Source: Actinokineospora alba
GTDB taxonomy: Bacteria > Actinomycetota > Actinomycetes > Mycobacteriales > Pseudonocardiaceae
Direction of reading: 5' to 3'
NCBI RefSeq assembly: GCF_004362515.1
Contig: NZ_SNXU01000001.1
Span: 1,178,001 to 1,242,000, forward strand
Length of the DNA: 64,000 nt
This document shows positions 50,895 to 59,485 of the stretch, piece by piece. Positions within the stretch are counted from its first letter, which is position 1, and every line of letters begins with the position of its first letter. The position numbers and the translations under genes were made by a program. The notes beneath the pieces were generated by a model that searched no databases, had not been told where the DNA came from, and was given only the letters and a program-made list of their open reading frames with translations.

Positions 50895-51896
50895 ATGACG
50901 GGCCTCGCACTGGACCGGCACGTCTCCCAGCAGCCGGAGATCATCGCCGGGCTGCTGGAGCGCGACGACGTGCCCGCCCTGGACCCGGCGCGGCCGATCG
51001 TGTTCACCGGGAACGGGACCTCACTGCACGCCTGCCGGGTCGCGGCGGCCTGGGTGCGCCTGCTGTCGGACGGCAAGATCCGCCCGGCCGCCCTCGACTC
51101 ACACGACGTCGCCCTGACGGAGACCCTGCGGCCCGAGGACCAGGTGGTGGTCGTCAGCCACCGGGGCACCAAGCGCTACCCCAACGCGGTCCTCGCGAAG
51201 GCCAGGGCGGCGGGGGCGACGAGCTACGCGGTCACCGGGATCGGGCCTGCCGAGCCAGCCGCCGACCACATCGTGCGCACCTGCCCGCAGGAGAAGGCGA
51301 GCACGCACACGGCCTCGTACACCGCTTCCCTGACGATCCTGGGGCGGATGGTGGCGGCGACCCTGGGGGCTGACAACTTCACCGCGGCGCTGCGAACGGT
51401 CCCGGAGGCCATCGCGGAAACCCTGACCCGGGAAATCCCGGTGCGCGCGGTGACGGCTGTCGCGTCTTCCTCGATGACTTTGGTGACGGGCACGGGCCTG
51501 GACGCTGTCACCGCGTATGAGGCGGCGCTGAAACTCAAGGAAGGCACGTACCGGTGGGCGGAGGGCATGCACACCGAGTTCGCCCTGCACGGGACACCGG
51601 CGGTGTTCTCCCGCGAGACAGCGGCATTCCTGATTCGGCACGGCAACCAGGGCGGGCGGACCGACGACCTGCTGGGCTTGTTCAGGGCACTGGGCTCAGC
51701 GGTGCTGACCGTCGGGGACTCGCCGGAGGACGACATCACGTTCGCCGCTGTGGACCCGTTGGTACGGCCGCTTGTGGCGGTGGTCCCGTTCCAGCGGTTG
51801 GTGTCGGCGGCGGCGGCGAAGCTGGGGGCGAACCCGGACTTGACCCACCTGGAGAGCGAACCTTGGACGACGGCCATTCGGTCGGTCACCCTCTAA
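50895..51896 (+). CDS. SIS-domain sugar isomerase-like protein
   Basis: A 333-residue protein with two SIS domains, like the isomerase half of GlmS or AgaS. The first phosphate-sugar loop reads FTGNGTSLHACRVAAAW and the second SSMTLVTGTGLDAVTAYEAA followed by KLKEGTYRWAEGMHTEFALHG. It lacks the glutaminase domain. Substrate unknown. ATG at 50895 follows AGGAAG by 8 bases. Confidence 0.8.
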   Translation: MTGLALDRHVSQQPEIIAGLLERDDVPALDPARPIVFTGNGTSLHACRVAAAWVRLLSDGKIRPAALDSHDVALTETLRPEDQVVVVSHRGTKRYPNAVLAKARAAGATSYAVTGIGPAEPAADHIVRTCPQEKASTHTASYTASLTILGRMVAATLGADNFTAALRTVPEAIAETLTREIPVRAVTAVASSSMTLVTGTGLDAVTAYEAALKLKEGTYRWAEGMHTEFALHGTPAVFSRETAAFLIRHGNQGGRTDDLLGLFRALGSAVLTVGDSPEDDITFAAVDPLVRPLVAVVPFQRLVSAAAAKLGANPDLTHLESEPWTTAIRSVTL

Positions 51897-51980
51897 TTGG
51901 GAATCGGGGCTGATCCGCCACCACAGCCCCACCCCGGCAGACGAACCCCGGCCGAAGAGACCTCCAGGGATGCCTTTGTC

Positions 51981-52153
51981 CTTGCACCTCCGGACGTGGT
52001 CACCTTCGGGGACAGCCCTTGTCCTTGCATCCAAGGACGTGGTCGCTTTCAGGGACAGCCCTTGACCTTGCACCCAAGGACGTGGTCGCTTTCAGGGACG
52101 GCTCTTGGTCCTTGACCTCCGGACGTGGTCACCTTCGGGGACGGCTCTTCGCC
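51981..52153. repeat. 43-bp tandem repeat, four copies
   Basis: Units start at 51981, 52024, 52067 and 52111. Each contains GGACGTGGTC followed by CTTTCAGGGAC or CCTTCGGGGAC. Copies 1 and 4 share CTCCGGACGTGGTCACCTTC while copies 2 and 3 share CCAAGGACGTGGTCGCTTTC. Non-coding. Confidence 0.9.
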
Positions 52154-52188
52154 CCTGCACTTCCCCCTTGCCCCTCGTCCTGGCCGCT

Positions 52189-52282
52189 TTTAATTCTCGA
52201 TCATCGCTGTCAAGGGTCGCGCAGCGATCGCGCAGCGACGGCCGTTTACGGCCGCCCTTGACAGCGATGATCGAGAATTAAA
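52189..52282. repeat. 94-bp palindromic element 1
   Basis: Arms 52189-52216 and 52255-52282 form a perfect 28-base inverted repeat (TTTAATTCTCGATCATCG at the outer end), enclosing 38 bases that include the smaller hairpin GGCCGTTTACGGCC. Probably a bidirectional terminator or a small mobile palindrome. Confidence 0.92.
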
Positions 52283-52366
52283 CACTCGCGCCAGAGGGGC
52301 CCACCACGTTGATCCCCGAGTTCTTGTTGGCTCCCAAGGGAAATCAGTCTCCCTCGGCCACAATTG

Positions 52367-52459
52367 TTTAACTCTCGATCATCGGCGTCAAGGGCGGCGC
52401 AAGCGCCGTCGCTTCGCGATCGGCAAGCCGACCCTTGACACCGATGATCGAGAGTTAAA
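52367..52459. repeat. 93-bp palindromic element 2
   Basis: Arms 52367-52394 and 52432-52459 pair at 27 of 28 positions. Its left arm differs from element 1 at three positions; two are matched by compensating changes in the right arm. The interior (GGCGCAAGCGCC and TCGGCAAGCCGA hairpins) is unrelated in sequence to that of element 1 but also folds. Confidence 0.92.
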
Positions 52460-52532
52460 GATGGCCAGGACGAGGGGGCAGGGGGTAGAGCAGGGATTAA
52501 AAGCCAAAGACCGCAAAGGCAACCCACTTGGA

Positions 52533-52624
52533 GTGGGGCTGTGGGTGACTTGCGGGTGGGGTTGCGGGTGACTTGCGGGTGGGGTTGCGGGTGATCTGCG
52601 GGTGGGGCTGTGGGTGGTGCGGTT
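52533..52624. repeat. 23-bp tandem repeat, four copies
   Basis: Units of the form GTGGGGTTGCGGGTGACTTG start at 52533, 52556, 52579 and 52602, about 50 bases beyond the hemB stop. Non-coding. Confidence 0.85.
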
Positions 52625-52671
52625 TCCGGAGGCTGTGCCGTTGTCGGCGGGGGCCGTAGTGCTGGTGTGGC

Positions 52672-53649
52672 TTAGTTCTCGCGTAGCCAGCCTGCTGCTT
52701 CGACTGCCCAGTACGTAAGGATTACGTCCGCGCCCGCCCGGTGAATCGAGGTCAGGGTTTCCAGGATGGTGCGCCTGCGGTCCAGCCAGCCGTTCGCTGC
52801 CGCTGCCTCGATCATCGCGTACTCACCCGACACCTGGTAAGCCGCAACGGGAACGTCGGCGATTTCCGCTACCGCGCGGATTACGTCCAGGTAGGCCAAA
52901 GCGGGCTTGACCATCACCAGGTCCGCGCCCTCGGTCAGGTCCAAAGTGGTCTCGCGCAGGGCTTCGCGGATGTTCGCCGGGTCCTGTTGGTACGTCATGC
53001 GGTCGCCGGTGAGCTGCGACTCCACTGCCTCGCGGAACGGGCCGAAGAAGGCCGAGGCGTACTTTGCTGAGTACGCGAGGATTCCGGTGTCGAGATAACC
53101 CGCCGCGTCCAGGGCTTCGCGGACTACCGCTACCTGGCCGTCCATCATGCCGCTCGGGCCCAGCAGGTGGGCGCCCGCCTCGGCCTGGGCCACCGCCATC
53201 TCCGCGTACACCGCGAGAGTCGCGTCGTTGTCGACGTTTCCCTTGGCGTCAAGTATTCCGCAGTGGCCGTGGTCGGTGAACTCGTCGAGGCACAGGTCCG
53301 ACATCAACACCGTCTCGTCGCCCAGTTCCGCACGCAGGTCGCGCAGGGCCAGGTTCAACACGCCGTTCGGGTCGGTGCCGCCCGAACCCACCGCGTCTCG
53401 GGTGGTGGGGACGCCGAAGAGCATGATGCCGCCGACGCCTGCCTCGACCGCTTCCAGCGCGGCCTTCCGCATGCTGTCCCGGGTGTGCTGGACGACGCCG
53501 GGCATGCTCGCGATGGCGACCGGTTCGGTGGCGCCCTCCTTGACGAACATGGGCAGCACCAGCTGGTTCGGGCGCACAGCCGTCTCCGACACCAGACGCC
53601 GCATGGCGGGGGTGGTGCGGAGCCTGCGGGGGCGGTGGTTCGGGAACAT
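52672..53649 (-). CDS. hemB: Delta-aminolevulinic acid dehydratase
   Basis: A 325-residue porphobilinogen synthase. Schiff-base lysines are K196 (YSAKYAS) and K248 (VMVKPAL). The metal-site loop reads SDLCLDEFTDHGHCG with Asp at 122 where zinc enzymes have the middle Cys, so a Mg-type enzyme is likely. ATG at 53649 follows AAAGGG. It lies 63 bases after hemD and is probably the last gene of the rex-hem operon. Confidence 0.95.
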   Translation of the reverse strand: MFPNHRPRRLRTTPAMRRLVSETAVRPNQLVLPMFVKEGATEPVAIASMPGVVQHTRDSMRKAALEAVEAGVGGIMLFGVPTTRDAVGSGGTDPNGVLNLALRDLRAELGDETVLMSDLCLDEFTDHGHCGILDAKGNVDNDATLAVYAEMAVAQAEAGAHLLGPSGMMDGQVAVVREALDAAGYLDTGILAYSAKYASAFFGPFREAVESQLTGDRMTYQQDPANIREALRETTLDLTEGADLVMVKPALAYLDVIRAVAEIADVPVAAYQVSGEYAMIEAAAANGWLDRRRTILETLTSIHRAGADVILTYWAVEAAGWLREN

Positions 53650-53712
53650 CGAGCACCCTTTCCGAAGAAACAAACGCGGGCGGCGTGCCGAAGCACACCG
53701 CCCGCGGGTGGT

Positions 53713-55245
53713 CTAGCGCCGTGCGCGCTTGGTTTTGCGCGGTGGCGGGAGCGCGCCCTCGGCACGCAGCCTGGCCGCGTGCTCGGCCAGAGCGTCGACC
53801 AGGGCGGGCACTGTCGCGTGCTCCGGCTGGACGTCGACCCGGAGGCCGAACTCGCGAGCCGTCTCCGCGGTCTTGGGGCCGATGCAGGCCACCAAGGTGC
53901 GGGTGTGCGGCTTGCCCGCGATGCCGACCAGGTTCCGGACGGTGGACGACGAGGTGAAGCACACCGCGTCGAAGCCGCCGGTCTTGATCATCTCGCGGGT
54001 GTCGGCGGGCGGCGGGGCCGCCCGGACGGTGCGGTACGCGGTGACGTCGTCGATCTCCCAGCCGCGGTCGCGCAGGCCGGCCGCCAAGGTCTCCGTGGCG
54101 ATGTCGGCGCGCGGCAGCAGGACCCGCTCGACCGGGTCGAGGATGTCGTCGTACGGCGGGAAGTCGGCCAGCAGGCCCTCGCTGGACTGCTCGCCCGAGG
54201 GCACCAGCTCCGGGTTGATGCCGAACGACCGCACCTTCTCCGCGGTCGCCTCGCCGACGCAGGCGATCTTCACACCGCTGAACGCGCGGGCGTCGAGGCC
54301 GAACTCGGCGAACTTCTCCCACACCGCGCGGACCGCGTTGGTCGAGGTGAAGATGACCCACTGGTAGCGGCCGTCGACGAGACCCTTGACCGAGCGCTCC
54401 ATCTGCGCGGGGCTGCGCGGCGGCTCGACGGAGATCGTCGGCACCTCCGACGGGATGGCGCCGTGCATGTGCAGGCGCTCGCTCATCTCACCGGCCTGGT
54501 CCTTGGTCCGCGGGACCAGCACGCGCCAGCCGTACAGCGCGCGCGACTCCCACCAGGACAGCTTCGACCGCTGCGCCACCGCGGCACCCACGGTCACCAC
54601 CAGGCTGCCCGACACCTCACCGGCGTCGGCGGCCAGCGAGGCGAGCGTGGTGTCGATGGTGCGCTGGCTCGAACCCGTGCCGTCCGCGGTCACCGCGACC
54701 GGGGTCTGCGGGGCCAAACCGTGCTCGACCAGCGAGGACGCCGCCTCGGCCAGGTGGCTCGAGGTGGCGTGCAGGACGATCGGGCCGGGCACCCCCGCGA
54801 GGCCCGCCCAGTCGATGTCGCCGCGGACGTCGACCTCGGTATGCGTCGAGCCGAGCGCGATGCCCGCGTACGCGGGGACAGCGGTCGCGGCCGAGACGCC
54901 GGGCACCACGTCGAACACCGCGCTGGTGCGCGCCACGGCTTGCGCCTCGGCGACGACCGCGGAATGTGTCAGCGGGTCACCGGCGACCAGGCGGACGACG
55001 ACGCGTCCGGCTTTGGCCTCGGTCACCAGGTCCTTCGCCACGTCGGCGGGTTGCCCGACGGCCGGACGCACCTCGGCGTCCGCGCGGGCGAACGCCAGCA
55101 CGCCCGAGGGGACGTCCGGGTCGGTCACCACGAGCTCGGCACGTTCGAGCAGTTCCCTGGCGCGAACGGTGAGCAGTCCGGCGTCGCCGGGGCCCGAGCC
55201 CACGAACGCGACGCGGCCGGGGGACTTTCGTGCACGGGTGGTCAT
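53713..55245 (-). CDS. hemD: Fused uroporphyrinogen methyltransferase-like / uroporphyrinogen-III synthase
   Basis: A 510-residue fusion. The N-terminal half is tetrapyrrole-methylase-like (VAFVGSGPGDAGLLTVRARELL at the start) and the C-terminal half (from about 245) is uroporphyrinogen-III synthase (WVIFTSTNAVRAVWEKF, CVGEATAEKVRSFG, CFTSSSTVRNLVGIAG). The methylase motif that is usually RLKGGDPF reads RLVAGDPL, so methylase activity is uncertain. Similar fusions are common in actinobacteria. Starts 20 bases after hemC. Confidence 0.92.
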   Translation of the reverse strand: MTTRARKSPGRVAFVGSGPGDAGLLTVRARELLERAELVVTDPDVPSGVLAFARADAEVRPAVGQPADVAKDLVTEAKAGRVVVRLVAGDPLTHSAVVAEAQAVARTSAVFDVVPGVSAATAVPAYAGIALGSTHTEVDVRGDIDWAGLAGVPGPIVLHATSSHLAEAASSLVEHGLAPQTPVAVTADGTGSSQRTIDTTLASLAADAGEVSGSLVVTVGAAVAQRSKLSWWESRALYGWRVLVPRTKDQAGEMSERLHMHGAIPSEVPTISVEPPRSPAQMERSVKGLVDGRYQWVIFTSTNAVRAVWEKFAEFGLDARAFSGVKIACVGEATAEKVRSFGINPELVPSGEQSSEGLLADFPPYDDILDPVERVLLPRADIATETLAAGLRDRGWEIDDVTAYRTVRAAPPPADTREMIKTGGFDAVCFTSSSTVRNLVGIAGKPHTRTLVACIGPKTAETAREFGLRVDVQPEHATVPALVDALAEHAARLRAEGALPPPRKTKRARR

Positions 55246-55265
55246 GTCAGGCCACTTCCCATCAA

Positions 55266-56201
55266 CTACGCCTCGGGACCGGAGAGCACCCCGGCCCCGA
55301 GTTCCAACAGTTCGGCGGCCAACGCACGACCGAGCTGCTCTCCTGCGGTCAGGTCTCCGGTGGCCGATGCGCGCAGGATCTCTCCCGCGGGCGTCGCCGC
55401 GACTCCACGCAACGACAGGCGGAAGATCACCTTGTCGTCGGCGTCGAAGTCCTCGACGACATCGGCCAGTGCGCCAATGGGGGCGCTGCAGCCTGCTTCG
55501 AGCGCGGCCAGCATGGCGCGCTCCGCGACTACGGCGGCCCTCGTGTATTCATCCTCCACAGTGGACCGGAGGAGGTGCTCGACGTCGACGTCGTCGACTC
55601 GGCACTCGATGGCCAACGCGCCCTGCGCGGGCGCGGGCAGCATCTGGATCGGGTCCAGCGTCTCGGTGATCTCGGCGAGCCTGCCGAGCCGGGCCAGGCC
55701 CGCACGGGCCAGGACCACGGCGTCGAGCTTGCCGTCGGTGACCATCGAGATCCGGGTGTCGACGTTGCCGCGGATGGGCACGATCTCCCAGCCAAGGCCC
55801 AGCGCTTCGAGCTGCGCGGCACGGCGCGGCGACCCGGTGCCGATCTTGGCGCCCACGGGCAGCTCGCCCAGGGTCAGGCCGTCGCGGGCGATCAGCGCGT
55901 CGCGCGGGTCCTGCCGCTGCGGCACGGCCGCCATCGACAGGCGCGGGTCGGGCGCGGTCGGCAGGTCTTTGTAGGAGTGCACCGCCACGTCGACCTCGCC
56001 GTCGGCGAGGGCGTCGCGCAGCGCGGAGGTGAACACGCCGATGCCGATCTCGGCGATCGGCGCGGAGGAGCGGTCGCCCGGGGTGGAGACCGTGATGATC
56101 TCGACCTTGGCGCCCGCCTTCTCCAGCGCGTCGGCGATGGTGCCGGTCTGCGCCAGGGCGAGCGCGCTGCCGCGCGTGCCGATCCGGATGGTGCGAACCA
56201 T
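55266..56201 (-). CDS. hemC: Hydroxymethylbilane synthase
   Basis: A 311-residue porphobilinogen deaminase. IRIGTRGSALALAQT is the family start; SYKDLPTAPDPRL and GTGSPRRAAQLEALG are active-site regions; C238 (LEAGCSAPIGA) carries the dipyrromethane cofactor. ATG overlaps the hemA stop by one base (TAATG). Confidence 0.96.
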   Translation of the reverse strand: MVRTIRIGTRGSALALAQTGTIADALEKAGAKVEIITVSTPGDRSSAPIAEIGIGVFTSALRDALADGEVDVAVHSYKDLPTAPDPRLSMAAVPQRQDPRDALIARDGLTLGELPVGAKIGTGSPRRAAQLEALGLGWEIVPIRGNVDTRISMVTDGKLDAVVLARAGLARLGRLAEITETLDPIQMLPAPAQGALAIECRVDDVDVEHLLRSTVEDEYTRAAVVAERAMLAALEAGCSAPIGALADVVEDFDADDKVIFRLSLRGVAATPAGEILRASATGDLTAGEQLGRALAAELLELGAGVLSGPEA

Positions 56202-57517
56202 TACCTACCACCGTCCACAACGGGTTCGTGGGTCGCGGTCAGGCTCGCGGGCGCCTGCGGGTCGAGCCCGAACAGCTCGCGCAGGGCCTCGGCGTAGCCG
56301 GTGCCTTCGGGGCCCGAGGCGAGTTCCTTCACTCGGACCGTCGGGGTGTGCAGCAGCTTGTCGACGACGCGGCGGACCGTGCGGGCCAGCTCGTCGCGGG
56401 TGGAGCCGTCGAGGTCGGGCAGCCGCGAGTGCAGGCGCAGCAGTTCGGCGTCGACGACCTCGGCGGCGCGCTTGCGCAGCGCGGTGACCGTGGGGGTGAC
56501 CTCGGCGGAGCGCTGGGCGGCCAGGTAGGCGCGGACTTCCTCGGCGACGATCTCGCCCGCGCGGCGGGTGTCGAGACCGCTGGGGGCGTCGGCGAGCCTG
56601 CGCTGCAGGCTGTCGAGGTCGACCAGGCGCACGCCCGCGATGGCGGTGACGCCGTCCTCGACGTCGCGCGGGAGGCCAAGGTCACAGATCACGAGTGGCC
56701 GGTCGGTCCGCGCAGCCACGGCGGACACCGGGACGACCGAGCCGACGGCGCCGGTGCAGGCGACCACGACGTCGGCCGCGGCGATGAGTTCGGGCAGTTC
56801 GGCCAGACCGGCGGACCGGGCCGGGACGCCCTGCTCGGTGAGCGACGCGGCGAGCCGGGCGCCGTTGGCCTCGGTGCGGTTGGCCACGACGACCTCGCCG
56901 ATGGCCGCGCGCCGCAGCGCCGCGGCGGCGAGACCGCCCATGGACCCGGCGCCGATGATCAGCGCGCTGCGGCCGGTGAGCCCGCCCAGGGCCTGCTCGG
57001 CGTCGGCCAGCGCCTCGGACACGACCGAGCCGCCCGCCTGGTCGAGGCCGGTGTCGGTGTGCACGCGCTTGCCGATGCGCAGCGACGTCTGGACCAGCTC
57101 GTGCAGGACGCGGCCGACGGTGCCCTGCTCGCGGGCGACGTTGTAGGCCTGGCGGACCTGGCCGAGGATCTGCGGCTCGCCGACGACCATCGAGTCGAGC
57201 CCGGCGGAGACGGTGAACAAGTGCTGCGCGGCGGCACCCGCGTAGTGGACGTAGAGGTGCTCGTGCAGCGCGCTCACGTCGTCGCCGGAGTGCCGGGCGA
57301 GCACGTCGACCACGTCGTTGAGGCCGGCGTGGAAGGCGTCGACGACCGCGTAGACCTCGACCCGGTTGCAGGTGGAGACGAGCAGCGCCTCGGAGATGTT
57401 GGGGCGGCTGAGCAGGTCGGCGAGCACCTTGGGGACGTCGACCGCGGGGACCGTCACGCGCTCGAGAACGCGCAGGTCAGCGGTGTGGTGCGACATGCCC
57501 ACTGCGAGAATGCTCAC
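56201..57517 (-). CDS. hemA: Glutamyl-tRNA reductase
   Basis: A 438-residue enzyme that reduces glutamyl-tRNA to glutamate-1-semialdehyde, the substrate of HemL. The catalytic Cys is C50 in VSTCNRVE; VGEPQILGQVRQAY and IIGAGSMGGLAAAALR (NADPH site) follow. GTG at 57517 overlaps the rex stop by 4 bases (GTGA), so HemA synthesis is coupled to Rex. Confidence 0.96.
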   Translation of the reverse strand: MSILAVGMSHHTADLRVLERVTVPAVDVPKVLADLLSRPNISEALLVSTCNRVEVYAVVDAFHAGLNDVVDVLARHSGDDVSALHEHLYVHYAGAAAQHLFTVSAGLDSMVVGEPQILGQVRQAYNVAREQGTVGRVLHELVQTSLRIGKRVHTDTGLDQAGGSVVSEALADAEQALGGLTGRSALIIGAGSMGGLAAAALRRAAIGEVVVANRTEANGARLAASLTEQGVPARSAGLAELPELIAAADVVVACTGAVGSVVPVSAVAARTDRPLVICDLGLPRDVEDGVTAIAGVRLVDLDSLQRRLADAPSGLDTRRAGEIVAEEVRAYLAAQRSAEVTPTVTALRKRAAEVVDAELLRLHSRLPDLDGSTRDELARTVRRVVDKLLHTPTVRVKELASGPEGTGYAEALRELFGLDPQAPASLTATHEPVVDGGR

Positions 57518-58338
57518 GACACCACCATCCCATTGATCTTGCCGCCGACCTTGCCGTTGAACTCCGGCGCCACACCGTTGGTGGCGGCCGCGTTGTCCGC
57601 CCGCCGGGCCACGTGGAAGGACAGGACCTGCAGCTCGACCGCGAGGTCGACCTTGCGGACCTCGACGTGGTCGGGAACCTGCAGCACGACTGGAGCGAAG
57701 TTCAGGATGCACTGAACTCCCGCCTCGACCAAACGGTCACACACAGTCTGGGCCGCGGGAGGGGGTGTGGCGATGACGCCGATGGACACTTCCCGCTCGG
57801 CGCAGATGGTCGGGATGTCGTCGATGTGCTCCACCGGCAGGCCGCCCACGGGCACGCCGATGAGGTCGGGGTCGACGTCGAACAGTGCGGTCACGGGGAA
57901 GCCTCGTCCGGGGAACCCGCCATAGTTGGCAAGGGCATGTCCGAGGTTACCGATTCCGACGACCGCGACGCTTTGCTTCCTGGTCAGGCCCAGGATTCGC
58001 TCGATCTCCTCGATCAGGACCGCGACCTCGTAGCCGACGCCGCGGGTGCCGTAGGAGCCGATGTAGGAGAGGTCCTTGCGGAGCTTGGCGGAGTTGACGC
58101 CCGCCGCGACGGCGAGTTCCTCACTGGAGACGGTGCCGGAGCCCTGGTCCTGCATTCCGGAGAGGACCCGCAGGTAGACGGCGAGTCGGGCGACGGCGGC
58201 TTCCGGGATGGCCCTGGCTCGTTCCCGCGCGGCGGGGACCTCCGCGACCACCCGAGGGATGGGTGCGGTGATCTCGGCGGCTGTCGGGGCGGGCGGGGTG
58301 TCGCCGACCCCGTTCCGCTGGCCTCGCTGTGCCGCCAC
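57514..58338 (-). CDS. rex: Redox-sensing transcriptional repressor Rex
   Basis: A 274-residue repressor. Winged-helix DNA-binding part with VNSAKLRKDLSYIGSYGTRG, then the NAD(H)-binding Rossmann motif VVGIGNLGHALANYGGFPG, and a C-terminal dimer helix. It binds DNA with NAD+ and releases it with NADH. An extra 25-30 residues precede the core. GTG at 58338 is chosen for GAGGAG 8 bases upstream. It leads rex-hemA-hemC-hemD(-hemB). Confidence 0.96.
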   Translation of the reverse strand: MAAQRGQRNGVGDTPPAPTAAEITAPIPRVVAEVPAARERARAIPEAAVARLAVYLRVLSGMQDQGSGTVSSEELAVAAGVNSAKLRKDLSYIGSYGTRGVGYEVAVLIEEIERILGLTRKQSVAVVGIGNLGHALANYGGFPGRGFPVTALFDVDPDLIGVPVGGLPVEHIDDIPTICAEREVSIGVIATPPPAAQTVCDRLVEAGVQCILNFAPVVLQVPDHVEVRKVDLAVELQVLSFHVARRADNAAATNGVAPEFNGKVGGKINGMVVS

Positions 58339-58610
58339 GCTGGTACTCCTCGACAGATTTCGTCTCCGGGATGGGCTAACGGTACCGCTTGTGAACGCAT
58401 GCACAAAGTCGCTGGCCACCCGCTTGACCAAGCCCACACTCAAGCCCGATGCCCCACCCACCTCCCCCAACCGGCAACCAGCCGCCAACACCGACCGCCA
58501 ACCACCCACTCCGATCCGCAAGCAACCACCCAACGTGGCACCCCCTAACTCACTCCCCAACCTCCTCCCCAGACCCCGACTACTCATCTCCCCCCATGCC
58601 AACCCCCACC
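58339..58610. other. Upstream region of rex
   Basis: No gene seen. It contains the Rex operator at 58390-58405 and a C-rich, Pro/Asn-codon-like low-complexity stretch (about 58440-58610) without repeats of clear period. Confidence 0.6.
58390..58405. promoter_or_regulatory. Rex operator, autoregulatory
   Basis: TGTGAACGCATGCACA matches the Rex operator at 11 of 12 half-site positions (second arm TGCACA). It lies 52 bases upstream of the rex start codon, as expected for the autoregulated rex-hem promoter known in Streptomyces. Confidence 0.85.
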
Positions 58611-58734
58611 CGCGAGTCGCCCGTTCAGAACAATGAGTTCGCATTTCAGGCACGAAGAACCAAGAGACCCGCGGCCGAACCGCGAACTCACGTGCCTGAA
58701 ATGCGAACTCATTGTTCTGAACGGGCGACTCGCG
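58611..58734. repeat. Perfect 43-bp inverted repeat
   Basis: Arms 58611-58653 and 58692-58734 are exact reverse complements around a 38-base centre. The arms contain CGCGAGTCGCCC, TGAGTTCGC and their complements. Words continue at 58735-58800 (CGAACTCG, TTGGACTCG twice), ending in GACTCGCGGGTTA that includes the stop of the fasciclin gene. Confidence 0.95.
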
Positions 58735-58801
58735 CTGTCCTGAACCCGAACTCGCCCACCGCGAACGTTGGACTCGGTGTCGGGAACGTTGGACTCGCGG
58801 G

Positions 58802-59485
58802 TTACATGGCCGGGGTCATGACCTTGTCGATGACGAAGACGGTGGCGTTCTTGGTCGGGATGTTGCCGCAGAGGATCTTGGCGCCGTTGACGGTCAGGTT
58901 GTCGCCGCTTCCCTCGATCTTGAGGTCGCCGCCGGCGAGGGGCTTGAGGGTGCCCGCCGAGGCGAGGCCGTCGGCGTCGTAGCGCTTCGGGACCACGTGG
59001 TACTGCAGGATCGGCGCCAGGGCCGACGGGTTGCCCGCGAGTTCCTTGAACTTGGCGTCGCCCAGTGCGGCGAACGCGGGGTCGGCCGGGGCGAACACGG
59101 TCAGGTTGTCCGTGGTGTTCAGCGTGTCGGCCAGGCCGGGGACGGCGCCGACGGCGGCGACGAGCTTGGTCAGCAGCGGGTTCGTGCTCGCGGCGGTGGC
59201 CACGGGCTGCGGGCCCATCGCGTTGAGGCCGCCGGGCGTGTCGCCCTGGGGGAGGTCCTTGCAGTTGGGGCCGAAGGTGTCGGCGGCCGTGGTGACGCCG
59301 TTGTCGGCGGCGGGGGCGCTCGCCGCCGTGGTCGTGGTCACCGGCGCGGAAGCCGCCGAGCTGTTCGCCGACGGCTGGTCGGCGCCGCCGCAGGCCGTCA
59401 AGGTCAACGCCGCCGCCGCGAGGGCCGCACCACCGGAAATCAGCTTGAGGTTCAGCACTGGATCACTCCGTTTCGACTTGGACAT
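58802..59485 (-). CDS. Fasciclin-domain lipoprotein
   Basis: A 227-residue lipoprotein: signal with lipobox-like LTAC (cysteine about 32), a Ser/Thr/Ala-rich linker (about 35-70), and one FAS1 domain (NPLLTKLVAAVGAVPGLADTL, then NLTVFAPADPAFAAL, ILQYHVVPKRY). It resembles mycobacterial MPT70/MPT83. ATG at 59485 is annotated; the in-frame GTG at 59458, with GGAG 8 bases upstream, would give a more typical signal peptide. Confidence 0.9.
   Translation of the reverse strand: MSKSKRSDPVLNLKLISGGAALAAAALTLTACGGADQPSANSSAASAPVTTTTAASAPAADNGVTTAADTFGPNCKDLPQGDTPGGLNAMGPQPVATAASTNPLLTKLVAAVGAVPGLADTLNTTDNLTVFAPADPAFAALGDAKFKELAGNPSALAPILQYHVVPKRYDADGLASAGTLKPLAGGDLKIEGSGDNLTVNGAKILCGNIPTKNATVFVIDKVMTPAM

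Larger units (their letters stand above)
51897..52671. other. Repeat-filled gap between convergent SIS gene and hemB
   Basis: 775 bases with no credible gene. It holds, in order, four 43-base repeats, two 94-base palindromes and four 23-base repeats, listed separately. Base composition drops locally to AT-rich at the palindrome ends (TTTAA). Confidence 0.85.

Noticed and set aside
52189..52459. Insertion sequence with terminal inverted repeats
   Set aside because: Each element is only about 94 bases with 38 internal bases and no transposase; no target duplication evident. Better described as palindromic elements.
52672..53649. HemB as a degenerate enzyme because a metal cysteine is missing
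   Set aside because: Asp replacement at this loop is the normal pattern for Mg-dependent bacterial HemB; both active-site lysines are present.
53167..55974. A 935-codon open frame on the plus strand opposite hemB-hemD-hemC
   Set aside because: Antisense shadow of high-GC genes; the minus-strand proteins have complete domains and catalytic residues.
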